NCBI GenBank assembly: GCA_019915135.1 | Contig: JAHLMK010000013.1 | Coordinates: 558,001 to 622,000, forward strand | DNA from: Strobilurus pachycystidiatus | Taxonomy: Eukaryota; Basidiomycota; Agaricomycetes; Agaricales; Physalacriaceae | Reading direction: 5' to 3' | DNA length: 64,000 nt | Shown here: positions 43,551 through 54,902 of the stretch, piece by piece | Numbering within the stretch: the first letter of the stretch is position 1 | Layout: the number at the start of each line of letters is the position of its first letter | Position numbers and translations under genes: made by a program | The notes under the pieces: model-generated | Databases searched by the model: none | Told to the model about the DNA's origin: nothing | What the model saw: the letters and a program-made list of their open reading frames with translations, nothing else

Positions 43551-46512
43551 ATCCTGGATGATCTCGTCATAGTCTTCCTCTCGTCGCAGGGAATCAAGGA
43601 TCAAGATGGTAGCTGTATTGTTGTTCCCACCAAAGTTAATGCGATAAGACGCGTGGATAATGCTGTCGAAAGACCGTTGGACGTACCCAGTACCTGAAAC
43701 CTTTGGCAAACAGAACTTGGTGTGATACACAATGACAAGAAACCAATGTGCCTTGTGTGATTCAAGGTTGGAGCAATATTGTAGGAAATATACGGAGTAG
43801 GAACATATAATAGATGCATGGGAAATATGACATAGTCCTTCTCAAAAATGTCGACGCTCTTTGTCCAGCGTCTAACTAGTGTTGTCGACTTCGGGTCTGT
43901 TCCGTCAAATCAGCGCATACGAGGTCAACAAGTCATTCCGGCTTACTTTTTGCCCTTGAACTTGACATAGAAGAATAAGCTAAACAGATATATTTTTTAG
44001 GATCTTTTTAGAGTAGACTTTAAGAACTCCTCAAACCACAACCTGCAGCTGGATAAGGTAGCTGAACTAGGGTTTAAAAGTCCGGTCCGGTCCGGTCTTT
44101 TGACCTCTGAGGTCATGGACTGGGGACTGGACCGGTCCAGAAAATTTCCATATCTGGCTGGACCTAGGACCGGTCCAAAGAATCACGAGCCTAAATTTAT
44201 TTTTCTGCACATTTTCGAGTAAGTTTACCATCATATAAGTTTACCAGATAGATCATATAGTCAATGACAGTGAAATGAATGATTAGTGAAGCTTGTATAA
44301 TATGTTTTAGCCACAACAAGATGACATTTCAAAATGTAAGAGAGTATGTGCAGCTAAATGTACCATATGAGTATATAAGTCATGGAAAGTTTACCATAGG
44401 AACGCCTCAATGAGGGTAAGTTTACCATTGGACCGGTTAAGTCAAGGTAAGTTTACCATGAACTCATATATAACGACTCTTTTGAGGGATATTTGACTGG
44501 TCCTAACTGAACCCTGAATAGACCGGTCCAAACCGGTCCTAGACCAGTCTTTACCAGTCCTAATAAATCTGGGTTGAGCTCTGGACCTAGGACTGGGACT
44601 GGTAGGACTGGTAGGACCGGTCCATGTTGGACTGGTCATGTGACCGGTCCAGTCCGGTCCAGTTCACCGGTCTTACCGGTCCACATGGACTGGACTTTAA
44701 AACCCTAAGCTGAACAAACTTGTCTTACATGAGAGCTCACTCCACGAGGTTGTCGTTCAAGAGCCCACCCGGCTTCAAGTAAACATTGTTGCTGGCAACA
44801 AGGGAAACCTTATGTTTGACCGTAGGAGGATAGACAAGAATAATCTGCAAGGGATTGGCATAATTTCTCAAGCCACCTTCACCAACCATTGGGTGACTGG
44901 CAATAATCCTGAGCTGGGAGAGGACGTGTAAAATGAGGGACAACTACCTGGTTGGCGGTACAAGACCCTTGTTATTTTTGGATTTAGTGAGCGGTGGGTA
45001 AGTTACATGTCGACCAGTCTGATATCAACTCACGATTTTGAACCTGGCGGCAAATCGCTGCGTTTAAACCAGGTGAGTCAAAACCAGAAATAAATGGATG
45101 TAAGATACTTTCCTGATGGCTTCTGGGGGTGACTGTCTCCGAAATTTCTTCTTTGACCTTGGCCTGGATTGGTTGAAGCAAAGTGTCGCACCACCACAAA
45201 GGAAATGGACCTGCGATTCTCTCTAGTACCCAGGTGAGAAACACGGATTAGAATAGTATGAGACCACTTACACCTGCAAGACGTCGCTGACTTCAATGTT
45301 GTTCCCAGACTGGCCTAAATTGGCCTAGCGTTTGCAAGGCGGTGTTGGTGGTTGCGGGGGGTGCTGCAGGGAGACTGCAGAGTGATGAGTCAAATCATAA
45401 AGGATTGGAGCGAGCAGCATACACTAGCTGACCCTCAACGTTTAGAACAGCTTTCCTTACTACCGGCGACACACACTGTGATTTGTAAGCAGCGGTTGGC
45501 GGTGCTCGCTTGCCTTTAGGGCCGTGCCAAACCTGTCCCAACGCCATCAGTTGAAGCAACCGAAAAGGTTCGTTATTTTTTCCATATGTATGAAAACGAA
45601 GAATGACGAGTGGCGCGTCCGGATCTACCAGACATTTGGTCAATGAATCCAAACCGCATGGCGAAGGGCTCACCTGCTGCCTTCGCACTCGTAACTTTAC
45701 GCACAGGAGGACTCATTGAATGACGGACGGAAGACAAAAAACGAGGCAAAAAGAGCGACTTTTGATCAGTCAGAATACATTTCATGTATTTAGGCATGAA
45801 GGGCCAACAAACAGAGACTATGCATGAGAACATACTACGGCAGGGAACTATTTGGTTTTCTACTATACTCTTCATTTCTCCTCGAGTCATTGTTTGCATT
45901 TGGAATGCGGTCAGCAACAACCTTTTAGGAGAGGAGTTTTACACACTTTTTTTCGGAATGGCGCCGGGAGGGCAAGAACAATTGAAGACAACGGGAATAT
46001 GAACACCATCCTGCTCTAGAATCGAGGATTAGAAACTCGGATGGTTGGGCTCCAGCACGAACCGTATTGTTTCAAGAAGTCCTTGATGGACATGTTTTCA
46101 GCGGAATGAAATAGTGTCGTGCAGGAACGGGTTTGACGGGGCAATAAATTCACGACACTTTTCTTATCATCGGGTTCCACTTTCGAATCACTTGAGGGTG
46201 AGAACTCCATTGGCGGCGGTTGCGTTTTGTCTGTTGTGATCGTACAGGTTCCGTCTGCAAAGCCGCTTATCATAAGGAGGAGTGGTGCTGGGTATGTTAT
46301 CAACTGACCTTGACGGGCGTCCGGCATTGATGAAATAGGCCAATCAGGGAGGGTCCAAACCGGGATGAAAAAAAATACATACAAACAATGGGTGACGTAG
46401 TCCGAGAGACTTTCCGACTTGACTCGCGACATAAACCTCGACAATTTGTTTGAAGAGTGGTTGACACGGCATCCGTTTGCTGAGCCTTTGCCTGATGCGC
46501 AGCTACCAGTGA
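43551..46512 (-). pseudogene. Ulp1/C48-like cysteine protease gene truncated before its catalytic Cys
   Basis: A multi-exon minus-strand gene. N-terminal exons (46512-44950) are Ser/Pro/Lys-rich and include IAGPFPLWWCD. The protease part begins with LKPGGLLNDNLVE near 44740. After an intron holding a family-3 element it continues with VRRWTKSVDIFEKDYVIFP, then AHWFLVIVYHT (catalytic His) and ATILILDSL (catalytic Asp). The frame then meets the end of a family-1 element, whose terminal TAG is the stop codon. The Gln and Cys expected downstream are missing, so the enzyme cannot be active. Stops in the exon near 43900 suggest more damage. Ulp1-like domains of this style often belong to transposons or expanded families. 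Confidence 0.65.
44068..44707. mobile_element. Non-autonomous hAT-like element, family 3, copy 2 (640 bp)
   Basis: It has the same ends as copy 1 in opposite orientation, and is flanked by a perfect 8-bp duplication AGCTGAAC (44060-44067 and 44708-44715). It is inserted in an intron of the Ulp1-like gene just after the GTGAGC donor. It is shorter than copy 1 through losses in the AT-rich centre. Confidence 0.93.
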
Positions 46513-47135
46513 CACAAGGGGGAGTAAGTAGTATCAGGGTGTCCTAAAGTCAGTCTATATTGGATTCAGAACATCAAATTTTTAGTCCATCATGAAACTC
46601 CTTCTATCGCCAGCATATAACAAATATACAGGATATATCTGACAGGCAATAAATTGCCTATTATTTGAGTTCTCAGACCTATTTCCAAGCACCAGATACC
46701 TGACTGAGACCTGTAATAATCAGTGAATAAGCCGCCCCGGCAAACATGTTACAAAGTCAGCTTATGCAACCAATCCCTGGTCCTTAGCAATTTATTTGAT
46801 ATTTTAGATTTTTACACAATATTGGTTGATCAGATTTTGAATAAATATTGGTCATATCTATCAGCTTGGCGGCATCTAGAAATGAGTTGGAAATTTTAAA
46901 TGGCAAGAAGACGCAAAGTTCAACTATGCCTCGGCCCAGGATCCTAAATTTTCATTGCCGGAGAATGGGCCAGAAATTGTCACGAGTTTTTGAACATAAA
47001 ATGCATATATTATGCATCTGCAAGCCCGTAAGAGTCATATTATATCCATACTGGCGGGATATGCCAACATCGGGTGGCGGCAGCATCCCAAAGTCTCGAC
47101 CTCCCTCAAACACTCCTGTTGATGTCGGCACTTAT
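46513..47135 (+). repeat. Dispersed repeat of about 620 bp, copy 1
   Basis: It matches the reverse complement of 50662-51284 along its length. Landmarks: cacaag ggggagtaagta at the start, aatatacaggatatatctga, gcctcggcccagga, atgggccagaaa, and catcgggtggcggcagcatccc near the end. It is diverged by point changes. The internal open frame has no recognisable domain. Confidence 0.82.
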
Positions 47136-47642
47136 GTCAAAACTCTTGAGGATGACGGCTTGAAGATGCGGTTGTGGGTGGAAGGGCACGTCACTGCTGT
47201 GGATGGCAGGCGCGGGCCTGCCCAGGAGGCGGCCGAATGTTGAGAGGGCGCGTGCGCGCGTCGGGGTTTGCTGCCAAAGAAGAGCAAGGATAGGATGGAA
47301 AGGAAAGACGTAATAGGCCGTGAATTGATCGAGGATGTGGCGGCTGTAAGCAAGTAGGTGGGATGATGTCGGTTGTTTGCGCACTTTTCTCTTATTGCAA
47401 ACAGGCTAGCGAGGTGTCCGTGTACCAAAACATTCATGTAAACAATTTGAGGATTCAATAGCGGTGTTCAAAGTAAGTTGCTTACAATGGTGATACATCT
47501 CATTTTCAGTAATTTGAAGATACAGATATTATCAGAGAATCCATCGTGGCACAAATGTGTACGCGTGTAATACTATTGAAGAAACCGGGGCCCAATAACG
47601 CTAAGAATGTTACAAATGTATAATTGGAAATATCACAACAAG
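47136..47642. other. Between repeats, no supported gene
   Basis: A Pro/Ser-rich minus-strand frame (47458-47132) has no family features. The rest is non-coding. Confidence 0.4.
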
Positions 47643-48082
47643 TAGAGATCCCCACGAGTTATTCAATGATCTGAACCTTGATTCTCAGAGAGGATATCCT
47701 CTCTAAAATTAAATAAACCTTGATCCTTTCAATGATCCTTAAATTTGGATCATTGAGCAGTTCAAATCAAGGATCACTGAATGATCCTTTTATGTTTGGG
47801 TGATAGATGTCTGATGTTTGATAGAATATGCATGCATAATCATCAATATGTACTATTGAAAGCTGTTTAAGTACTGTGGAAGTTTTTCTGTACTTGTATT
47901 TGCATAAAGTTAATGATTCAACAATGATCTTTCAATGATTTTTACCTTCAGTGAATGAACCTTGATCCTTACAATGATCCTTAGGTTCGAATCATTGATA
48001 TGTTAATGATTTGAACTTCGGATCAAAGTCAAAGTTCGGATCAAGGATATCCTCTACTTCTAATGACTCGTGAAGATCTCTA
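47643..48082. mobile_element. Non-autonomous hAT-like element, family 2, copy 2 (440 bp)
   Basis: It has the same length and ends as copy 1 but opposite orientation. The flanking 8-mers are ACAACAAG and GCAATAAG, differing by two transitions, which fits an ageing target duplication. It terminates the coding sequence of the second hAT transposase. Confidence 0.9.
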
Positions 48083-49986
48083 GCAATAAGTGAGCCCCTT
48101 AGGTACACGGTCGGAAAGCTCTCGTCCTTCTTCTGGCCCCTCTTCTTGGTTTTTTTCTTCTTCTTGGCGTCAAACAGCTTGAGAAGGCTCTTGGCCACTA
48201 GGTTGATGACGTGCGCAAAGCAGCGTGTGCGCGCTCGAGAGCCGTCAAAGTTGGGGAGGATGAGTTCAAGGCGGTCAATCATAACATCGTTCGGTGAAGC
48301 GTTATCACAGGTTACGCTGAGGATCTGTACTGATGTGAGATGTGTTTCCAGCCGCGACATGACATACAAACAAACCTTGTGCTCGATTCCGAATTCCTCA
48401 AGGACTACCTTCGTCAGTTCCGCCAAGGCCTCGCCGGTGTGAGACTAGGGACTAGTGAGGGGGTGTTCATTGCCAGAGGTGAGTAAACGTACCACTGCCA
48501 GCTCGCGCACATTGAGTACAGAGTTCATCATCTTACCGTCCTCTTCCCAGTGCGCAGTGTAGGCTACGAAGGCCTTGTGGTTGGGCGTGGTCCAGGCATC
48601 GGTTGCAATGTTAATGCGACCGTCGTACACCTGCATATAGTGAGTATTTCATTGTTTCCCAAGAACCTTTGCTTACCTTGAACTGTTCGGCAAGCCGCTG
48701 ACGAGTTTTCGTAAACAGAACTTTGCAATCGCGAGAGACGGTGGTTGGATGGGGTATGTAGCATTCGGGGCGACCACTTTTCATAAGACGGTTGAATCCG
48801 CGATCCTTGAGGATGTTGAACGGTCGGAACGACTCCGAGACCCAGCGCACACATTCAGCACTGTCAGGCAAGTCTAAGATTCCCTTCATACTTTGTCAAC
48901 AATGAGGACTTACCGTGTCTCTTGTTTAGTCAACGGGATGTGCAAGAAGAGTTCCGCCCCAGCCTTCTTGAGCTTGACAAAAGCATTGGTAAGTTTACCG
49001 TTCTTCAGGCCGTGCTTCTTGACGACCTTCTTTGCCGCCTCCAGGTCCGATGTAGCAAGTGCTGCCTCCACGGTATCAGCGCCCCAACACCTCTTGGCAT
49101 GAGCCTTCAGATTCTTCGAGGACGTTCGGTCTTGTGTCTCGAGGTTTCGAGCGACGCGGTGCTTGCATCCACGAGCTGCACAATCAAAGACGTGATGTTT
49201 TTGGGAACGAGTCGACCCTTTTGGGGTACGGTACTCGACGACGATGTCTGAATGGTAGAATGCGTATATTGGGCTGCGAAAGCCCTTCTGCATTTTCTCT
49301 GGATGTTATGTCAGCTGATGTTTTGAGTGATAGATATCCGACGCACCAAGTTCCTCTTGGTCGGTCTTCTCCGGCATGGTGTCCTCTGGCGATGGCGAGC
49401 TGGCGCGGGACGATTGACGGGAAGACTGCGAGCGCGAACTTCCACGGGCGGACTGGGGAGGGGGACTCATTGATACCTCAACAATCTCGTCGTCATCATT
49501 GTCAACATCCGCAACTGTAGTACGACGAGAGCCGGATCCGCTGGCGGAAGTAGGTGAGGCATCGAGGTCCATGAAGTCTCCGTCGTTGATCTCACTACTA
49601 GCAGCACTACCTCGAGTGGAGAGACGTCTCAACACCGGCATGCTGCCGTCACTAGCAATCGAGGCTGCATCGTTAAAGGCGAATGAACCTGGTATGTAAG
49701 TTGATCCCATCAATCCCATCATTAACAAACTACGAGACTTACTGGCGCCAGACAAAATTGAACGAAGACTAGGAGCGCCGGAGGATGAGGGCGGGGAGCG
49801 AGAGACGGCCCTCCAAAGGAAGCGAAACCCTTTTTTTGGTGAGGCTGCAAAGGCAATCGCTTTTTGTGCACCTCGGCTAAAGCCTTGACGCAGTTTGACA
49901 CTGGTTTTGTTGGCCTTGGAGGCTGAGGGATTATTGGGGGATGCGGATGCGCGACGCTTGCCCTTTTTGACAGCGGTAGGGGTCAT
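48083..49986 (-). pseudogene. hAT transposase, N-terminal half (zinc finger and RNase H start), truncated
   Basis: Seven exons on the minus strand: 49986-49743, 49688-49347, 49298-48914, 48860-48677, 48630-48493, 48444-48376 and 48324-48083, all with consistent phases. The N-terminus is Ser-rich and basic. A BED-like finger follows (FDCAARGCKHRV, then H..RCWG). The hAT core has RWVSESFRPFNILKD, PTTVSRDC, ATDAWTTPNHKAF with a catalytic Asp, SHTGEAL, VTCDNASPND and RCFAHVINLVAKS. The frame then hits a family-2 element, and the dimerisation half is missing. The exons up to that point look intact, so the truncation appears recent relative to the other pseudogenes here. Confidence 0.82.
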
Positions 49987-50661
49987 TGTGGCCAAGCTCG
50001 AGTCAATGGAGGGGAGATGTCGATGTAAATAGATGGATGGGCCGGAATAACGTCGAGCGGGTTGTATTGTGATGTTTTGTGTGTGTTTGGTGAAGTAGAA
50101 AGATCGACAAATGGGACGGAGGCAAACGTTAATTCTTGAAACTGTACATTTAGCCGCCACAGAGGTGTGGCGGGTAAGGGGGTCAAAGCGGGTGATCGGA
50201 CCGAGACCCGTTACCCGGCCCTTGAAGGTACCCGACCCGAGACCCGGATCGAGTAGCCCGACCCGCGCTATACACTAAAATGCACTGCCCGCGCGTTCAC
50301 CCTGGCAAATTGACGCATATGGGTCACCAAGTGCACTTTTATTCCAATTACTCGCGTACCTGCAAGTCATGACGCACAACTCAGGACAGCGCAATATAAT
50401 ATACACCTTTTGGACGCGGCTACACTGCTTGGAAAAAGAGAATATCACTGCAATGTCAGTCGCGTGTCCAGTTCAGGCTTAAACTACCGTTGGCAGTTCC
50501 GCATAATGAACAAGTATGCAGAAGATTTACAAACAGAAGTGCCGACATCCACAGACATCGGAATGCTGCAGTCATTCAATGTCGGCAGGTTCTGACAGTA
50601 TCGAGAATTTCATTGAAATCCTCGATGTCAAAAAATTCAAACAAAGATACTTATTAGAAGT
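49987..50661. other. Upstream of the hAT gene; word-rich segment
   Basis: About 50170-50275 contains repeated gacccg/acccga words. About 50530-50650 holds two atgtcggca/gtgccgac words near the inner end of the adjacent repeat. No gene is seen. Confidence 0.4.
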
Positions 50662-51284
50662 GCCGACGTCGGCAAGTGTGTTTGCGGGAGGTTGAGACAT
50701 TGGGATGCTGCCGCCACCCGATGTCGGCATGTCCCGACAGTATGAATATAATATGACTTCTACATGCTTGCAGATGCACTTCATATGCATTTTATATTTA
50801 AAATTTTTTGAGAGTTTCCAGCTCATTCTCTGGCAGCGAGAATCTAGAATCCCGGGCCGAGGCATAGTTGAACTTTACGCCCTCTCGCCATTTGAAATTT
50901 CCAACTTATTTTTGGATGCCGCTAAGCCGATGAATACAAGAAATACATACTCAGATTCCAGCCAGCTGATATTGCGTAAAAATCTGATATATTGAACAAC
51001 TTGCCAAGGGTCAAGGATCAGTCGCAAAATCTGATTTTTGAATATGTTTGCCGGAGTGGCATACTCACTGATTATTATAGGTTCCAGCCAGATAATTGGC
51101 GTCCGGAATCCGCTTTGAGAATTCAAATAGTGGGCACATTACTGCCTATCGACTATGTCCTGTATATTTGTGATATGCTGACTATAGAGGGAGTTTCACA
51201 ATGGATTACATACTTAACATTCCGATTCCGGTATAGATTGGATTTAGGAGATCCTGATATTACTTAATCCCCCTTTTGTGATCT
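50662..51284 (-). repeat. Dispersed repeat of about 620 bp, copy 2 (inverted)
   Basis: This is the reverse-complement partner of 46513-47135. The pair brackets about 3.5 kb that contain the second hAT gene and a family-2 element. The palindromic word gtgccgacgtcggcac lies at the inner edge. Confidence 0.82.
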
Positions 51285-51312
51285 GCACTTGCGGTAAAAG
51301 GTTTCTTCCTGT

Positions 51313-52756
51313 GTGCTTGGCCACAGGGATGAACACGCAGGATTCTTATTTCAGGCGGTACACATTTTGAATTGTCAAGCAGAGACCATCCTAAAGACTC
51401 AGCAGTGCAAAAACAATCTCTTCGACCCCAACAACCCACTCTCATGCAGTGTTGGCTACCGCTGGGTTACCCAAGAACAAATGGCCAAGCTTGCGTCGCT
51501 AACTGGGCAGACTATGCTCTCAGAGTGTCTCGACGATCAATCGCTACGCTGCCGACGCCTCCTCAGACGCCTCAACGCCCGTCGCGCAGATACCAGTCCA
51601 CCACCATGCTTGATTTTAGCCCGACACCTGCAGTGCAAGCACTTCCTCAGCATCATTGCTGGGTCATGGTATGCAATGAGGTGCGTAGATTCTGATGGAA
51701 GAACTTGCATGAAATCCACGTTTGCTCACACTGTCAATCGCTCAGGCCGGGGACCCCAGCGACACCAAAACATTCGTACCCATCCATCCTACGGACTGGC
51801 CGTATCTCTTGCCTTGCAACATTCTATACTTAAGCCAGGAGCTGGCTGTCGGTCATGCCAGGGATGAATGGGAGTAGAGATATGAAGGTCAGTGGAAAGT
51901 GTCCATCGGTTCCCAACCTGTCACGGAAGGCAAGATGCTATGAGTTTGGCGCCATCAACTACCGGAAGGCTGAAGCTAGGTATGAACATCAATGAACGTT
52001 AAGAGTCAGTTTTGAACGCCCACTTGGGGATGACGATTCGGATGAGGACATTTTTGCGATGGTTGGAGAAGGTGGTTTCTCTGAAAGATGAATTAGTTCA
52101 GCGTAGAAATATCGATGAACAGACAGCGTGTAAAATGTACTTTGTCATCCACGTGACACACCCAGCTTGGACCCGTACATCAATGATCACATTGAAAACC
52201 AGGAGAACTAGAATATCTGGAGGCGAGTGAAAAAAGTGGGAGGATTGCAAATTTAACTAACGACAAAGCAGGGCCATGTACGATTGGCAAGTGCGGTGTG
52301 GGTCGGAATGGGAAATTGGCACCCCAAGCGAAGAAATGCGAGCTCAACGCTTGCAGCAGATGCTGTGAGTTGACAGCAGAGGCTCTGAGGCGATGTCCCT
52401 TCCACGAACAACAGAGACAGCAGAAGAGCAGACAAGATCAGGTCAAAAAGGCGCTTGAGGTTGTGCCAGCCAACTTGCACAACGACGTCAACACCGCCCC
52501 GGACGCCAACCTGACGATGGCCAATCCCAATCCGACAACGGCCACTAGCTGCACCAGCGTTCAAAACATCGTGCGACCTTCAGATTTTGCTGGCAAAAAT
52601 TGTGGTTCATATACTGTTGCCAGATTCATTGCGCAGGGAATATTCTCTCCGGCGGAGGACTTGGGACCTCGCCCAGCCAAACAGATTGTACGGACACCAT
52701 CCTCTAACCCTAAGGAGGAGGCACAAAGACAAGAGAAAAAGGTCATATCCGTTTGA
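51313..52756 (+). pseudogene. Degenerate plus-strand exons with a Cys-rich segment
   Basis: A Pro/Ser/Thr-rich frame at 51372-51667 ends at a plausible GTATGC donor. A later frame (52298-52756) contains a compact Cys motif (KKCELNACSRCC..CPFHEQ) that may bind zinc. The pieces are in different frames, and I cannot connect them confidently by introns. This may be the N-terminal part of the same kind of gene as at 56.8-59.7 kb. Confidence 0.3.
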
Positions 52757-52947
52757 CTCTGGGACATGATAAGCTTGTGGAATGAATGACAAGCGAGTCT
52801 TTCTGACAAAGAACTCATCGTAGAACAAGCAGCTAGGCGGCATACGCGAGGTATTCGCAGGGGCTATGCATCCGTATCTGAATCTCTGGAAGGCGGCAGA
52901 TGCGTTGACGGAAGCGATGCTTTGCAGCATTTGGGAAGATCTGTAGC

Positions 52948-53883
52948 TTGAACACAAGGAAGCCTTATTCCTCCCTCCCCGTCTTGGGTCCAAACCAACG
53001 CGCCCTACCAGGTAGCGTCAATGAATTGTCTCGACTTAGCCATTTCGAGACGTGGCTGCGTCAATGTACCACCAGTGTCAAAGCTGTGGCCTACGAGAGC
53101 TGGACGTACATGGTCTGGGCCACCAATGACTCCAACCACTTGAAGCGCTCAGCCAAACCACTTCTCGCCAACAATGGCCATCCCGACAAGTCTTCCGCTG
53201 TTTGTGACGCCCAAGGTGGTCGACGACACCACTTCTGACAACGATGACAAAGACCCATTTGCAATGCCCATTTGCCAACCTGTCCAAGGGTGAGTACAGT
53301 GCAACCAGCCATGGCAAGTGACAAATTCACAACCACCGTAGATTACAGCACAACGCCGACACGAGAACGAGCAAAATCGTCACGTAAGTACATCAGAAGG
53401 CACATAGATTGACGACTCACGAGGCTTAAGCGACACACAGAGCCGTGACAACTGGGGTGTCGGAGCCTCCTCGAGGACTGGACAACATGATGGGTTTTAT
53501 GAGGCGCACAGACGAGATACGCAACATGCAACGAGGTCCAGGGAGTCGTAGCGACTTTCCTTTTGAGTATGCAATTGACACCGTGAGCGTTTTGCGGCGC
53601 TACTTTCTGTTTTATTGCAAGCAGGGCAATTTGTTACTGGAAGACGCTTACAGGGCAATATGCACAGGTATCTACAATAGCGGTGTAAGCACACCAGCTC
53701 TTTTGACGATGATAATTGGCTCACTTTGTAACAGAAGGACTAGCTGACAATGAAATCGAGCACTTGGCACGACACAGAACGTGCACGGGAGTGGAATCGT
53801 GAATATACAAAATTGGTCATGCTGAAAGGTTGCAGTGACAAAGAACTCTGGCAAAAGGTTTTGGAGGCTTGGCCGGGGCGTAT
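52948..53883 (+). pseudogene. Low-confidence coding remnants
   Basis: Pro/Thr/Asp-rich stretches occur in shifting frames, for example around 53160-53290 with an acidic TTSDNDDKDPF segment, followed by short frames at 53445-53747. They look like decayed exons, but no domain is recognisable. Confidence 0.25.
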
Positions 53884-54110
53884 TAAGTGTCAGATAAAGA
53901 CCAAGGAGTAGTGCCGGTGTACGAGTTGGATGGTCAGAGGGAGACGAGAGTGCATTTATCCCAAGTGTACGTTACGGTACATGGTGGTAAACGGCAAAGA
54001 GAAAAGGCGGCACAAGTGCGACGCGTAATCTACTGTGTACGTAATCACAGTGCGGTTGATCCGACAGCTCGTCTATATTCGACACATTCCCTCGAGCAGA
54101 GGATCAAATA
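53884..54110 (+). repeat. Direct repeat, copy 1
   Basis: About 195 bp are nearly identical to 54709-54902: gagttggatggtcagaggga, then cccaagtgtacgttacggta, and on to gctcgtctatat. Both copies start after a similar ataaa.accaag context. One frame gives a Cys-containing peptide with CRCTSWM and PKCTLRYM. Confidence 0.85.
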
Positions 54111-54708
54111 AGACAAACCAATGAAAAGATAAAAAGAAACTGCATCCCCTCAAATCAACAACTCTCCTCGCAACTAAATGAATCCAACAGCATCCGGTAT
54201 CTTGTGCGAAACAATGATAATGCACGGAATGTGAACCATGAAGGTCTGGGAATGTGAATCGCTGTGGCGTGATAACAGCATCCAAGAAAAGGGGTGGAGT
54301 TGGAATGGGACGTGTACGGGTGGGGTAGTCCAGTCCAACAACGATGTCAGTTAAGGGCCGTGACGGGCACATGGGTGAGCAACATGCTCAGAATGGGATT
54401 TCGGGGACAGTTTGCGCGCTGTGTTGAGGGCGTCAGTTCGGGGGCAGAGACAGGCATGCCGAGGCCTTCCAGGGACAGTTTGTCAGCCATGTCGAGGGCA
54501 GGGATTCCGTGGTCAGTTTATGCCGTGACGAGGGCGGAAGTCGGCGTGCGGGAAAGGAGAGGGAACATATCTGGATCCATAAAACCATTGGTACACAATC
54601 TGCGCTGGTCCATGATAGCAGTCAACAGCCCACTGCTCATCCAACTAAGTGTTAACGTCGCTCGAGACGGATTGGTATGCCCACCAATCAAGGTTGCCGT
54701 TTATGTCA

Positions 54709-54902
54709 AATAAAAACCAAGAAGTAGTGCCGTGTACGAGTTGGATGGTCAGAGGGAGACGAGAGTGCGTTTATCCCAAGTGTACGTTACGGTACATGGT
54801 GGTAAACGGCAAAGAGAAAAGACGGCACAAGTGCAACGCGTAATCTACTGTGTACGTAATCACGGTGCGGTTGATCTGACGGCTCGTCTATATCCGACAT
54901 CA
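54709..54902 (+). repeat. Direct repeat, copy 2
   Basis: The second copy starts 825 bp downstream of the first. Only a few substitutions and one indel separate them, which suggests a recent local duplication of a decayed exon. The sequence between them (54111-54708) holds no supported gene. Confidence 0.85.

Noticed and set aside
46513..51284. LTR retrotransposon with the 620-bp repeats as LTRs
   Set aside because: The repeats are inverted rather than direct, lack TG..CA ends that I can see, and enclose a hAT gene instead of gag-pol.
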